A DNA stretch of 64,000 nucleotides from NCBI GenBank assembly GCA_041748075.1, contig JBGTDX010000179.1, forward strand, positions 3,743 through 67,742, read 5' to 3'. The position numbers were made by a program, and so were the translations under genes. Source of the DNA: JBGSYJ01 sp041748075. Lineage in GTDB: Bacteria; Acidobacteriota; Thermoanaerobaculia; Gp7-AA8. The notes under the pieces were generated by a model. That model saw nothing but the letters and a program-made list of their open reading frames with translations. It had not been told where the DNA came from and did no database searches. Below are positions 36,841 to 44,379 of this stretch, one piece after another. The stretch's first letter is position 1. Each line of letters opens with the position of its first letter.

Positions 36841-38121
36841 CTATGGAACCCCTTCACGGATGAAGCCTACGTACGCACTGCACATTTCGTTCGTCGCCTT
36901 CTCTCCATAAGGAACATCAGCGGGCGGAGAGTTCGGATTGCGTGGATTCCTGGCCGTGTTGTCGTAGATCGCCTCGAGCTCCAGCCGCGTTCCCGCGGGC
37001 AATCGCTTCGGCTCGGTGAACGTGTACATTCCCTGCCAGCTCGGATCCCAGTCCGCGATCGAGATCAGGCACTCCCGCGTTCCATCGGGATGGACGGCCT
37101 CGACCTTCATCGTCTGGGCGAGCCAGTGCGCGTGCGTCCCGATGTTCAGCGCGGTGATCGGTGTCGTCACGTCGTAGCTGGCCGTAATGCGGTACGCCGG
37201 ATCGCCCGCGGGAATCGTGAAATCCGTATTTTCCGCGAGCAGATACTCGAACGGGGTCTTCGGTGTGGCGTCATCCAGATAGAGAGCCATTTCCGTCTGG
37301 TCAGCCGCAGTCTCCCCGTGATGAGGGTGATAGTGAACCTGGAGAACGACTCTGCCGTTCTCGGGAATGACGATCGAAGTTCCTTCTGGAAGGACGAGCG
37401 GCTCCGCGCCGGGAAACCATGCGCCGAGGATTGCCGCCGGGGAGAACTTCGGCCCACCGAAACAGGAGTAGCCAGGCGAGGGATCCTCCGCATCGAGCTC
37501 CTCGGCGCGGTTGCTCGTATCGACGTAAGCGAGGATGTGGTGCACCATCTTCCGCGCCCCGGGACGGAAGTCGATCGCCCTGACATATCGCGGCTGCGAC
37601 GAAACACCGGGCAGAACGAAGCACTGGAACGAATCATCGTTCGCCGGCGGTATGAACGGCTCTTTGAGTTGCAGCGCCACATCGGGCTCACCGAACTGCC
37701 AGCTGTCGCTGAAATCGGGCGGCGGCGGAAGGTCGCGCGGGTCCCCCTCCGGCATGCCAGACCTCACCCACTTCGAGATCGTTTCGATCTCCAGGGGGCG
37801 AAGGGGGCCGCTGCCCTCGAACTCACCGCAACCCTCGACGGGTTTCCACGGGGGCATCGTCCTGGCCTCCGTAACCAGACGGATGAGGTGACCGCGGTTC
37901 GCCGTTTCTTCGTATGTCACCAGAGGAAAGGGAGCGAGTCCCTGGGGACGATGGCATGCCTGACAGCGCTGCTGCATGATGGGAGCAATATCACGGGTGA
38001 ACGTCGGCGTGGCATTTCTCGTGGCGGGCCGGGATCGCTGGGCTTCCGCTGCTGCAACAACCGTGATCAGGACAATCAGGACGATAAGTGTTTTCGCGAG
38101 GTCTGAGAGCATCCGAGGCAT
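36841..38121 (-). CDS. Secreted haem protein with copper-monooxygenase-like (PHM) domain
   Basis: 426 residues. Seen: signal peptide (LIVLIVLITVVAAAEAQ), a single haem site CQACHRPQG (about residue 42) in a short cytochrome-like N-domain with TMPPWKP, a motif of the acidobacterial/planctomycetal cytochrome-plus-monooxygenase proteins. The second half has features of the PHM (type II ascorbate-dependent copper monooxygenase) fold: MVHHILAYVD (His-His), VVLQVHYHPH, NIGTHAHWLAQ and a Met-rich end. It could be an extracellular oxidoreductase; the substrate is unknown. ATG 38121 and 38112 are both possible, and neither has a clear ribosome-binding site. Convergent with the nrf region. Confidence 0.78.
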   Translation of the reverse strand: MPRMLSDLAKTLIVLIVLITVVAAAEAQRSRPATRNATPTFTRDIAPIMQQRCQACHRPQGLAPFPLVTYEETANRGHLIRLVTEARTMPPWKPVEGCGEFEGSGPLRPLEIETISKWVRSGMPEGDPRDLPPPPDFSDSWQFGEPDVALQLKEPFIPPANDDSFQCFVLPGVSSQPRYVRAIDFRPGARKMVHHILAYVDTSNRAEELDAEDPSPGYSCFGGPKFSPAAILGAWFPGAEPLVLPEGTSIVIPENGRVVLQVHYHPHHGETAADQTEMALYLDDATPKTPFEYLLAENTDFTIPAGDPAYRITASYDVTTPITALNIGTHAHWLAQTMKVEAVHPDGTRECLISIADWDPSWQGMYTFTEPKRLPAGTRLELEAIYDNTARNPRNPNSPPADVPYGEKATNEMCSAYVGFIREGVP

Positions 38122-38302
38122 GGTACATGTTTCTGATCTTCGCGGCATCGATGACCGGCTGGGTCATGCGATGAAACCGGCCCGGTGACCTTTCAGGGGG
38201 GATAGGCCCAGGCCTGCTGCGTAAAAGATTCAATGCGGAAAGGACCGGTAGAGGGAAATCGCAGAGCAGGAACCTCGATATGGTCGATCTCCCTGAAGTT
38301 CT

Positions 38303-38497
38303 GTGTCCATCGATCCGGAAGTCGGCATCGATGTCATTCGTGCGCCGGTTTTCTTCGATCACCTGCTCTCGGTGATTCCGGAATTCGGTCTGCGCGTTTT
38401 CCAGCAGCCGACCGGCGCGGACATCGCACGGGGCTTCGCCCTCACCTCGCACGACGGCAACGCGCGCACCCTCGACGCCCCCGCGAACCTCGGCTGA
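38303..38497 (+). CDS. Doubtful small ORF in a 650-base gap
   Basis: A 64-codon GTG-initiated frame in the gap between the haem/copper protein gene (starts 38121, minus) and the OsmC gene. The translation is not low-complexity but has no recognised motif, no ribosome-binding site and no neighbour support. It may be a decayed gene or chance. The rest of the gap holds nothing else except repeat family A copy 2 at 38566-38721. Confidence 0.2.
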   Translation: MSIDPEVGIDVIRAPVFFDHLLSVIPEFGLRVFQQPTGADIARGFALTSHDGNARTLDAPANLG

Positions 38498-38565
38498 ACG
38501 CTCGCATCGCCCAGCCTCGCAGTCCATTGTCGAATCGTTGTGGGATGAACGAAGTGAAGGGCTTC

Positions 38566-38721
38566 TCATCCTGAGCGAAGCGAAGGATCTCCTGAAGAGA
38601 ATCGAGCATCGCAAGCAGAGATCCTTCGCTTCGCTCAGGATGACCTGGCCTCGCTCAGCCGGACACGGTGGTTCATCACCCCTTCACCGGCGCCCAGCGC
38701 CGTTAGGTAGCTCGGGATGAC
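38566..38721. repeat. Dispersed repeat family A, copy 2
   Basis: Complete copy. Begins with TCATCCTGAGCGAAGCGAAG and continues to its reverse complement (CTTCGCTTCGCTCAGGATGA) about 40 bases later, then CACGGTGGTTCATCACCCC, TTCACCGGCGCC, GCGCCGTTAGGTAGCTCGG and GATGAC. RNA would form a long hairpin with a small hairpin after it. Confidence 0.8.
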
Positions 38722-38768
38722 AGCTTCTTCACGTTGACGCCGACCTGCGGGAATCTCATACTCACCGC

Positions 38769-39143
38769 ATGAACGCTTCCCCTCAATACGAAATCACCGC
38801 CCGTTCCACCGGCACTTTCGGACGGGTTCTCTGCACCATCCGCAATCATCACTTCATCGTCGACGGACCGGTCACCAACGGCTGTCCGGGCGAGGCGATC
38901 ACCCCGGTGGAACAATTCCTCTCGAGCGTTGCGGCCTGCGGCGTTGAGCTCATCGAGGTCATCGCCGGCAACGAAAACATTCCCCTCGATTCCGCGACCG
39001 TGGTCATCTCCACGACCTCCGGGCGTCAGAGGAACGAGGAAAAAGGCGTCACACTGCTCGAGAGCGTTGCCATTGACGTCACGCTCTCCGGTCCCGATCT
39101 GACCACCGCGGAGACCCTCGTCGAGGGGTTCAAGGGCCGCTGA
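38769..39143 (+). CDS. OsmC/Ohr-family protein, ending at a TGA at the C-terminal Cys position
   Basis: OsmC family proteins reduce organic or sulfur peroxides with two Cys residues. From 38769 it has 124 residues before TGA. Seen: an N-terminal beta sheet (YEITARSTGTFGRVLCTI), PGEAITPVEQFLSSVAACGVE with the first active Cys at residue 57, and LVEGFKGR at the end. In the family the helix ending is followed by RCPVYgtl-like sequence with the second, resolving Cys. Here the codon after Arg is TGA and the next 23 codons read PLYGTIAVAIPNVTVRV and on to a stop at 39213, which is the expected C-terminal strand. A Cys-to-TGA at exactly that position suggests selenocysteine or a nonsense mutation. 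Confidence 0.85.
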   Translation: MNASPQYEITARSTGTFGRVLCTIRNHHFIVDGPVTNGCPGEAITPVEQFLSSVAACGVELIEVIAGNENIPLDSATVVISTTSGRQRNEEKGVTLLESVAIDVTLSGPDLTTAETLVEGFKGR

Positions 39144-39215
39144 CCCCTCTACGGCACGATCGCAGTTGCGATCCCGAACGTTACCGTCCGCGTCCTCGCC
39201 GACAGAACGGTTTGA
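39141..39215 (+). other. Candidate Sec codon, C-terminal extension and SECIS-like hairpin of the OsmC gene
   Basis: TGA 39141-39143 replaces the resolving Cys, followed by 23 in-frame codons and a TGA at 39213-39215. Fourteen bases after the first TGA begins GATCGC, pairing perfectly with GCGATC around AGTT (39158-39173): a 6-bp stem, a 4-base loop with G in second position, and a TGA-to-loop distance of 20 bases. That is within the range reported for bacterial SECIS elements. The combination of in-frame homology and hairpin is the main evidence. Confidence 0.55.
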
Positions 39216-39694
39216 TCTGTAGCCGTGTGACCACTTCGGGGTGGCAGCCTTTCTTCCGGCCGTCCGAAGCTCGGCCCTGCCCGAGCCATGTCGGGCGACT
39301 CGAGCTCCCAACTTCCTTAGAATCACCTCATGACCAACGAACAGATCTGGGTCAGGAAAGGGCTCTTCATCGTCGGGCCGATGCCGAAGCGGAACAGCGC
39401 GCACCCGCAGAAGAGATCCTCAGAAAGCTCGAAGGCCACGTGATGCGCGGGGAGACGATCTCCCCGAGTGAACGGGTTGAGGGAGAGCACGACGACGGCC
39501 ACATTCCTTCCTCTCCCCGCTCAAGTTGACGCCTCGGGGCTCTGTCCGGGGTTGGCGCGAGACTGTTTGAAGACCCCGTAGAGCGAAGCGCCGTACATGA
39601 CGGTGTCGACGGTGAGAGGAAGACCTTTCTCCACGAGTCACTCGTCTGCAACCGTTCCCATGCCCCGCCTCGTCCTGTTGACGAGGAGAACGAA
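39216..39694. other. Intergenic region with a possibly broken small gene
   Basis: Between the OsmC gene and the peptidase gene. A frame starting at ATG 39330 (MTNEQIWVRKGLFIV) stops after 37 codons, while the other frame continues as AEEILRKLEGHVMRGETI and further to 39529. This is consistent with one small gene broken by a frameshift near 39375. On the minus strand near 39530-39640, TVDTVMYGASLYGVF could be a C-terminus. None is recognised and I would not call any of them a gene. Confidence 0.3.
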
Positions 39695-41179
39695 ATGAGA
39701 TCAGGACTCGCGGCACTGCTGTTCGTAGCCTTGTGTGCGCTTCCCGTCGTTGCGGAGGCGCCATGGATCGATGAGAAGACGTTCGAGGACGACGCGGGAA
39801 GATCGTACAAAGTGAAACTCGGCCGGATCGAGATCCCCGCGGTGCGGGCCGATCCCGACAGCGGCAAGGTCTCGATTGCGTTCGCGAGGGTCTATTCACC
39901 CGCGGCGACTCCCGGGACTCCGGTGATCTATCTCGCGGGAGGACCCGGCTTTCCGGCAACACCAAAAGTGAGGAACCCGCAGGCACTCTCCCAGTGGGCT
40001 CCAATCCTCGAGCGATCGGACATGATCTTCGTGGACCAGCGTGGCACCGGGCTTTCGGAACCGGTTCTGACGCACACGGTTCGAAAGGCCAACCCGTCAG
40101 ATCTGTTTCTGTCCGAGGAGTCTGCGAAACGGTTCGTCCTCGAGGCAGGCGGGGAAGCACTCGCAGCATTCCGCGAAAAAGGGATCGATCTGCGTGGATA
40201 TACGACCGAGGAGAGCGCAGATGACATCGCGACGATCTGCCGTGCCATCGCGCTCGAGAAGGTCGATCTCTTCGGATTCAGCTATGGAACGCATCTGGGG
40301 CTGGCGGTCTTGAAGCGTCATCCCTCCCTGGTGAACAGCGCCGTTCTGATCGGAGTGGAGGGTCTCGACGAGACTTACAAGGAGCCATGGCGTCTCGACG
40401 CTCAGCTGCGCAAAGTCTCGCTGCTCGCGGCACGCGATCCGGGAACGGCGGCCGCCGGCGATCTGGAAACGCTCCTGCGACGCGTGCTGTCGAAGCTCGA
40501 GAAGAAACCGCTTGCGGTGCGCGTGACCGATCCGCGAAGCCGTGAAGAGGTCTACGTGCCGGTCGGCCCCTTCGGTCTCAAGCTCATCATCCGTTTCGAT
40601 ATCGGAGACAGCTCGGACCTCACTGTCCTCCCGCGGCTGCTGTCGTCGATCGATGCAGGCGATTCTTCGGTCCTTCAGTGGTTCGTTCAGAAGCGTTACC
40701 GTATGTTCAGCCAGATCCCCGGCGTCACCATGTTGATGGATCCCGCCTCGGGTGCCTCGCCGGAGAGGTTGGCAGCGATCGAGCGGCAGGCGGGAGAGAG
40801 CCTTTTCGGGAACGTCTCCAATTTCCCGTTTCCCGCCGGAAGCGACGCCTGGCCCGTGACCGAGCTCGGAGACGACTTCCGCAGGCCGGTGATCAGCGAC
40901 ACGCGCGTGCTTCTTCTGTCGGGAACGCTCGACTGGAATGCTCCGCCTTACCAGGCCGAGCGCGTGCGATGGGGCTTCCCGAACGCTTCACATATCATCG
41001 TCGGAAATGCCGGGCATGAGCAGATCCTGACCCACCCGGCGATCTTTCCGGCGATCGTCCGCTTCCTGGCGGGAGATGATGTGAGCAACGTGACGGCAAC
41101 TCATCCGCCTATACGCTTCGTAGCTCTCGTGGACGGCAACGGAACAGCGACGCATCCTTCAGTCTCGAAAGGCAGGTAA
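39695..41179 (+). CDS. Secreted alpha/beta-hydrolase, prolyl/tripeptidyl aminopeptidase-like
   Basis: 494 residues with a signal peptide (LAALLFVALCALPVVAEA). Seen: the family's VIYLAGGPGFPATP (oxyanion hole; GGPG as in proline iminopeptidases), DMIFVDQRGTGLSEPV, the elbow VDLFGFSYGTHLGLAV with nucleophile Ser, the acid in LLLSGTLDWNAPP, and the catalytic His in IIVGNAGHEQILTHP. Similar to the TAP/SlpE-type exopeptidases and related esterases in the periplasm. Start ATG 39695 is 7 bases after GAGGAGAA. It forms an operon with a membrane protein (gap 2 bases), a sigma factor and an anti-sigma factor. Confidence 0.86.
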   Translation: MRSGLAALLFVALCALPVVAEAPWIDEKTFEDDAGRSYKVKLGRIEIPAVRADPDSGKVSIAFARVYSPAATPGTPVIYLAGGPGFPATPKVRNPQALSQWAPILERSDMIFVDQRGTGLSEPVLTHTVRKANPSDLFLSEESAKRFVLEAGGEALAAFREKGIDLRGYTTEESADDIATICRAIALEKVDLFGFSYGTHLGLAVLKRHPSLVNSAVLIGVEGLDETYKEPWRLDAQLRKVSLLAARDPGTAAAGDLETLLRRVLSKLEKKPLAVRVTDPRSREEVYVPVGPFGLKLIIRFDIGDSSDLTVLPRLLSSIDAGDSSVLQWFVQKRYRMFSQIPGVTMLMDPASGASPERLAAIERQAGESLFGNVSNFPFPAGSDAWPVTELGDDFRRPVISDTRVLLLSGTLDWNAPPYQAERVRWGFPNASHIIVGNAGHEQILTHPAIFPAIVRFLAGDDVSNVTATHPPIRFVALVDGNGTATHPSVSKGR

Positions 41180-41181
41180 CG

Positions 41182-41577
41182 ATGGAGATCATACTGGCGG
41201 CGCTCGCCCTCGCGCTCGGATACGTCGGAGCGGTCGCTGCGGAGAGTCATGCAAGGCACAACGCCCGGGTTCAACTACGTCGGATGGTTCACGACGAGCG
41301 GATCCGGGCGATGGACAAGGGGATACCGATCGACGAGATTCCGGAGGAGCTGCCGGAGTGGATGTCGGACGCGGCAGCCTCCGGATCGTGGCTCCGCATC
41401 GTGCGCATCTCAGCGCTCGCAATCGGTCTCGTCCTGCTTCTGGGCGGCACGGGTGCGCTCGCGGGCCTCACGCTCGCCGGCGACGATGAGCTGAACAAGG
41501 TCTGGTCGATGTCGCTGATTCCAATCATGGCGGGCATCGGGCTGCTTCTCTTTCATCGCCTGACGCGGGCAGCCTGA
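41182..41577 (+). CDS. Small membrane protein in the sigma-factor operon
   Basis: 131 residues, not recognised. Seen: an N-terminal TM (IILAALALALGYVGAVAA), a charged, largely helical cytoplasmic region (HARHNARVQLRRMVHDERI) with a run of acidic residues in IDEIPEELPEWM, then two TMs (IVRISALAIGLVLLLGGTG and SMSLIPIMAGIGLLLFHRL). The TM-soluble-TM-TM layout is found in membrane proteins encoded near ECF sigma factors, where it might help in signalling; no known anti-sigma motif. Two bases separate it from the peptidase gene and nine from the sigma gene. Confidence 0.7.
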   Translation: MEIILAALALALGYVGAVAAESHARHNARVQLRRMVHDERIRAMDKGIPIDEIPEELPEWMSDAAASGSWLRIVRISALAIGLVLLLGGTGALAGLTLAGDDELNKVWSMSLIPIMAGIGLLLFHRLTRAA

Positions 41578-41585
41578 GGCGGGCT

Positions 41586-42113
41586 TTGCTCGACAGCGCG
41601 AAGCGGGGGCCACGCGAAGGTTCGTCTCGACTTCATGACTACCGGGCGCTGTTCGAGCGTCACTGGGGCGACGTGTTCCGCGTCGTCCTTTCGGTGATGG
41701 GAGAGGAGTTCCGCGGCGAAGCCGAGGACGTTGCGCAGGAAGTGTTCGTCGAGGGATTCGAGCAGCTCGGACAGTTGCGCGATCGCGGGGCCTTCGGCGC
41801 CTGGATACGGAGAATCGCCTGGCGGCGGGCGATCGACAGAAGGCGGCTCGCGCGATTTCGATTCGTTCATGAGAGCAGCGAAAGAGAGCCGGATCCGCGC
41901 GGAGACGAGACCGAAGAGAAGTTGTCGGTCAAACAGGCGCTGGAGCGGCTCGGGGAACGGGAGCGCAGCGCGATTCACATGTTCTACTGGCTCGGGATGA
42001 GCATCGCAGAGATCGCACGCGCGCTGTCGATGCCGGAAGGAACAATCAAATCCGATCTGTCGCGTGCGCGAACGAAGCTGGCGCGAAGGCTGGAGAAAGC
42101 GAGCAAACCATGA
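41586..42113 (+). CDS. ECF-type RNA polymerase sigma factor
   Basis: 175 residues. Seen: region 2 with YRALFERHWGDVFRVVLSVM, AEDVAQEVFVEGFEQLGQLR (the 2.2 DAEDxxQE-type motif) and GAFGAWIRRIAWRRAIDRRR; region 4 with LERLGERERSAIHMFYWLG, SIAEIARALSMPEGTIKSDL and a basic recognition helix. TTG 41586 is the only reasonable start; a purine-rich site overlaps the end of the previous gene. Its last codons overlap the anti-sigma gene (ATGA), which implies translational coupling and equal stoichiometry. The regulon is unknown. Confidence 0.9.
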   Translation: MLDSAKRGPREGSSRLHDYRALFERHWGDVFRVVLSVMGEEFRGEAEDVAQEVFVEGFEQLGQLRDRGAFGAWIRRIAWRRAIDRRRLARFRFVHESSEREPDPRGDETEEKLSVKQALERLGERERSAIHMFYWLGMSIAEIARALSMPEGTIKSDLSRARTKLARRLEKASKP

Positions 42114-42526
42114 CGAGCTGCAGACGCATCGAGACCGCAATCAGCCGCGAGAGGGATCTGACCGAAGATCTGATCGGGCACGCCGATTCCTGTCCCGACT
42201 GCAGCGTGCAACTGATGATGCACCGCCGGCTCGCCACCCTCTGGCCAGTAGTCCGATACGAGCTCCCCGATCCCCCGCAGGTGATCCTGATCGAGGCGGG
42301 CCGACCGCTCCAACGAGCGGGCCGCATCCTTCTCGGCGCCTGGATACTCGCGACAATCCTGGTCAGCGGGCTCGTCGTTCATCACGCAAGCCGCTCTCTC
42401 TCATCCGATGGCGCCATGGCGGCAGTGTTCCCCTTCGCGGCCATCGTCGTCGCAGCGCTCCTCGCGCTCAAACCGATGCGACTTCTGATTCGCGGGCTCG
42501 TCGTGCCGGGATGGCGGCCGGACTAG
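42110..42526 (+). CDS. Membrane anti-sigma factor-like protein
   Basis: 138 residues. Seen: N-terminal HADSCPDC with His-x3-Cys-x2-Cys of the zinc-containing anti-sigma domain type, within DLIGHADSCPDCSVQLMMHR, then two TM segments (ILLGAWILATILVSGLVVH and MAAVFPFAAIVVAALLAL) and a cytosolic tail. It overlaps the sigma gene start by ATGA and presumably holds that sigma factor inactive at the membrane. The order of zinc-finger anti-sigma domain, TM is usual, although the periplasmic sensing part is very short here. Confidence 0.82.
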   Translation: MTSCRRIETAISRERDLTEDLIGHADSCPDCSVQLMMHRRLATLWPVVRYELPDPPQVILIEAGRPLQRAGRILLGAWILATILVSGLVVHHASRSLSSDGAMAAVFPFAAIVVAALLALKPMRLLIRGLVVPGWRPD

Positions 42527-42675
42527 TGGCGCTCATTCCGCCTTTGAGCGAAGATAGGTATTCAACTTCCACGTACATGGCAGCAGCGGCTGGCGCTCCG
42601 CTCAGTCAGTTTGTTCAGAATGGAAGATTCCGGGTAAAATGAAACTGCTATCTTTCATCGGAAGGAGGCACCATT

Positions 42676-43356
42676 CTGGCCGGCAAGATGAAGACCCGTA
42701 GCCCGCGAAGCGCGAGCTCTTTTGATCCCGCTGAATACCTGACAAAAAAGGCCAACGGAACTACTACGGTGGTCGACCTGAGGAAGAATGACGTCCTCTT
42801 CTCTCAGGGTGAGCAGGCAGACGCGGTGTTCTACGTTCAGAAGGGCACCATCAAGCTGACCGTCCTCTCTACGAGCGGCAAGGAGGCAACCGTCGCCCTC
42901 CTCGAAGAGGGGCAATTCGTCGGTGAAGCGTGCGTGGCAATCGCGGAACCGATCCGCATGGTCAGCGCGGGAGCGCTGGGGCGCGCCACGCTTCTCCGCA
43001 TCGAGCGCCAGGAGATGATCCGTCTGCTGCATGACGAGCCGACCTTCGCGGACGTCTTCGTCACCTTTCTCCTCGAACGAAACGCCAGAATTCAGGCGGA
43101 TCTCGTCGACCAGCTCTTCAATTCGAGTGAGAAGCGACTGGCCCGTATCCTTCTTCTTCTTGCCCACTTCGGCAAGGAGGGAAAACCGGAGCACGTGATT
43201 CCGAAGATCAGCCAGGAGGTTCTTGCCGAAATGGTCGGCACCACGCGCTCCCGGGTCAACTTTTTCATGAACCGTTTCCGGAAGCTGGGCTTCATCAAGT
43301 ACAACGGCGGGCTCGAAGTGCACAGCTCGCTGCTCAACGTGATCCTTCACGACTAG
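42676..43356 (+). CDS. Crp/Fnr-family transcription regulator
   Basis: About 226 residues. Seen: cNMP-binding fold with VVDLRKNDVLFSQGEQADAV, YVQKGTIKLTVLSTSGKEATV, LLEEGQFVGEACVAI; dimer helix; HTH_Crp domain with ISQEVLAEMVGTTRSRVNFF and a C-terminal RKLGFIKYNGGLEV. No N-terminal Fnr cysteines are present, so it is not an Fe-S oxygen sensor of the Fnr type. The AAGGAGG site at 42662-42668 is 19 bases before ATG 42688, too far. In-frame CTG 42676 is 7 bases from it and ATT 42673 is 4, so a non-ATG start is likely. Confidence 0.9.
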   Translation: MAGKMKTRSPRSASSFDPAEYLTKKANGTTTVVDLRKNDVLFSQGEQADAVFYVQKGTIKLTVLSTSGKEATVALLEEGQFVGEACVAIAEPIRMVSAGALGRATLLRIERQEMIRLLHDEPTFADVFVTFLLERNARIQADLVDQLFNSSEKRLARILLLLAHFGKEGKPEHVIPKISQEVLAEMVGTTRSRVNFFMNRFRKLGFIKYNGGLEVHSSLLNVILHD

Positions 43357-43546
43357 AACGCTTCTTTCCGGAACGTGTCTCTTTTTGAACAGACCCGGCA
43401 GTTGAATTCCGGGTACGATTCTTCCTCCCAGTAATCGCCGTGGATCGGTCCATCGCGTGTCAGTCCATGCTGGCGCCTCTCAGCGACTCCGGCGGAGGAA
43501 GCCTGGATCAGCGATCGCCTTTCAGGCGGTAGATTCAGGAGGCACG

Positions 43547-43768
43547 ATGAAGAATCAACCAGGCCCCGAGCCCGCTGACGAGTTCGTTTCTCTGGTGTCA
43601 CACGAGATCAAAAACGCGCTCACGTCGGTCGCCGGATTCGCATCTCTCGCCCGCGACGGCGTGCAGGATCACGATGATCGCCTCACTCTCGACAGCCTGA
43701 ACGTCGTCCATCGTGAATCGCAGCGAGCATTCCGTTTGGTCGAGGACCTCCTGGACCTGCTCAGATGA
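43547..43768 (+). CDS. Histidine kinase dimerisation/phospho-acceptor part (split gene, first frame)
   Basis: 73 residues containing only a HisKA domain: DEFVSLVSHEIKNALTSVAG with the phospho-acceptor His at residue 19, and a second helix ending LVEDLLDLLR. It has its own start (ATG 43547, AGGAGG 4 bases upstream) and stops at a TGA overlapping the ATG of the next frame (ATGA, 43765-43768). The pair together equals one histidine kinase: the next ORF begins right where the HisKA-to-ATPase linker should continue. See the next feature and findings. Confidence 0.8.
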   Translation: MKNQPGPEPADEFVSLVSHEIKNALTSVAGFASLARDGVQDHDDRLTLDSLNVVHRESQRAFRLVEDLLDLLR

Positions 43769-44283
43769 GTACGGGCAGGTTTTCTGTACAGATGGAGATC
43801 GTCGACCTCGAGGAGATCGTGTGGGACGTGGCGGGCCGCTATTCGAAACCCACCCACCGAAAGATCGAAGTCAGCGTGATAGAGAGGTTTCCGTGTCTTG
43901 TCGGTGACCCGGTCCGCCTGACCCAGGTCGTCGACAACCTGCTTTCCAACGCTACGAAATACTCACCCCCCGAGACCTCAATCCGGGTAGAGCTCGCCGG
44001 AAGCGACTCACGTCTCGTTCTTTCGGTCTGGAACGACGGCACCGCCATCCCGCCTGCAGAGGTGCCTAAGATGTTTCAGCGCTTCTCGCGAGGTACGAAT
44101 GTCCGGGCGATGGACGCGATGGGTAGGGAGATTCGCGGAAATGGCCTCGGCCTGTTCATCTCCAAACAGATTACCGAGCTTCACGGCGGTTCGATGGCGG
44201 TGTTCTCGAAAGAGGGCATGGGGACCACTTTCACGGTCGAGCTTCCCCGTGACCGGACACTCGCCGTTGCAAAGGCGTTGTGA
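43765..44283 (+). CDS. Histidine kinase ATPase part (split gene, second frame)
   Basis: 172 residues containing the HATPase_c domain: the linker motif STGRFSVQMEIVDLEEIV, N box LTQVVDNLLSNATKYSPPET, G1 box VWNDGTAIPPAEV with Asn-Asp, F box MFQRFSRGTN, G2 box GRE-type NGLGLFISKQITELHGG, and EGMGTTFTVELP. In intact kinases the linker reads LLDLSRIESGRF; here LLDLLR ends the previous frame and MSTGRF starts this one, so a frame change occurred exactly at the linker. Whether it is a single-base frameshift, sequence error or a real two-chain kinase is open. No receiver or sensor domain. Confidence 0.8.
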   Translation: MSTGRFSVQMEIVDLEEIVWDVAGRYSKPTHRKIEVSVIERFPCLVGDPVRLTQVVDNLLSNATKYSPPETSIRVELAGSDSRLVLSVWNDGTAIPPAEVPKMFQRFSRGTNVRAMDAMGREIRGNGLGLFISKQITELHGGSMAVFSKEGMGTTFTVELPRDRTLAVAKAL

Positions 44284-44379
44284 TGAGCCGGGAGAAATTG
44301 ACGGATATCAGAGCCGGACTCATATTAAAATAACGTGACATCACTCGAGCAAGATTGTCCAACCCGGGAGGAGACGTGG

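Noticed and set aside
37090..38106. Plus-strand ORF of 338 codons opposite the haem/copper protein
   Set aside because: Arg- and Gly-rich translation with no motifs; the minus-strand gene has a signal peptide and a haem site.
39367..39867. Long minus-strand ORF opposite the peptidase start
   Set aside because: It overlaps a well-supported peptidase gene with a signal peptide and catalytic motifs, and its translation is Ser/Arg-rich without domains.
43353..43601. Minus-strand ORF with a CxxC (NCRVC) before the split kinase
   Set aside because: It has no plausible start and crosses the ribosome-binding site and start of the kinase gene; at most a fragment.
43760..43770. TGA in the split kinase as a selenocysteine codon
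   Set aside because: In-frame reading after this TGA gives no kinase sequence; the continuation is in another frame, so it is a frame change rather than recoding.
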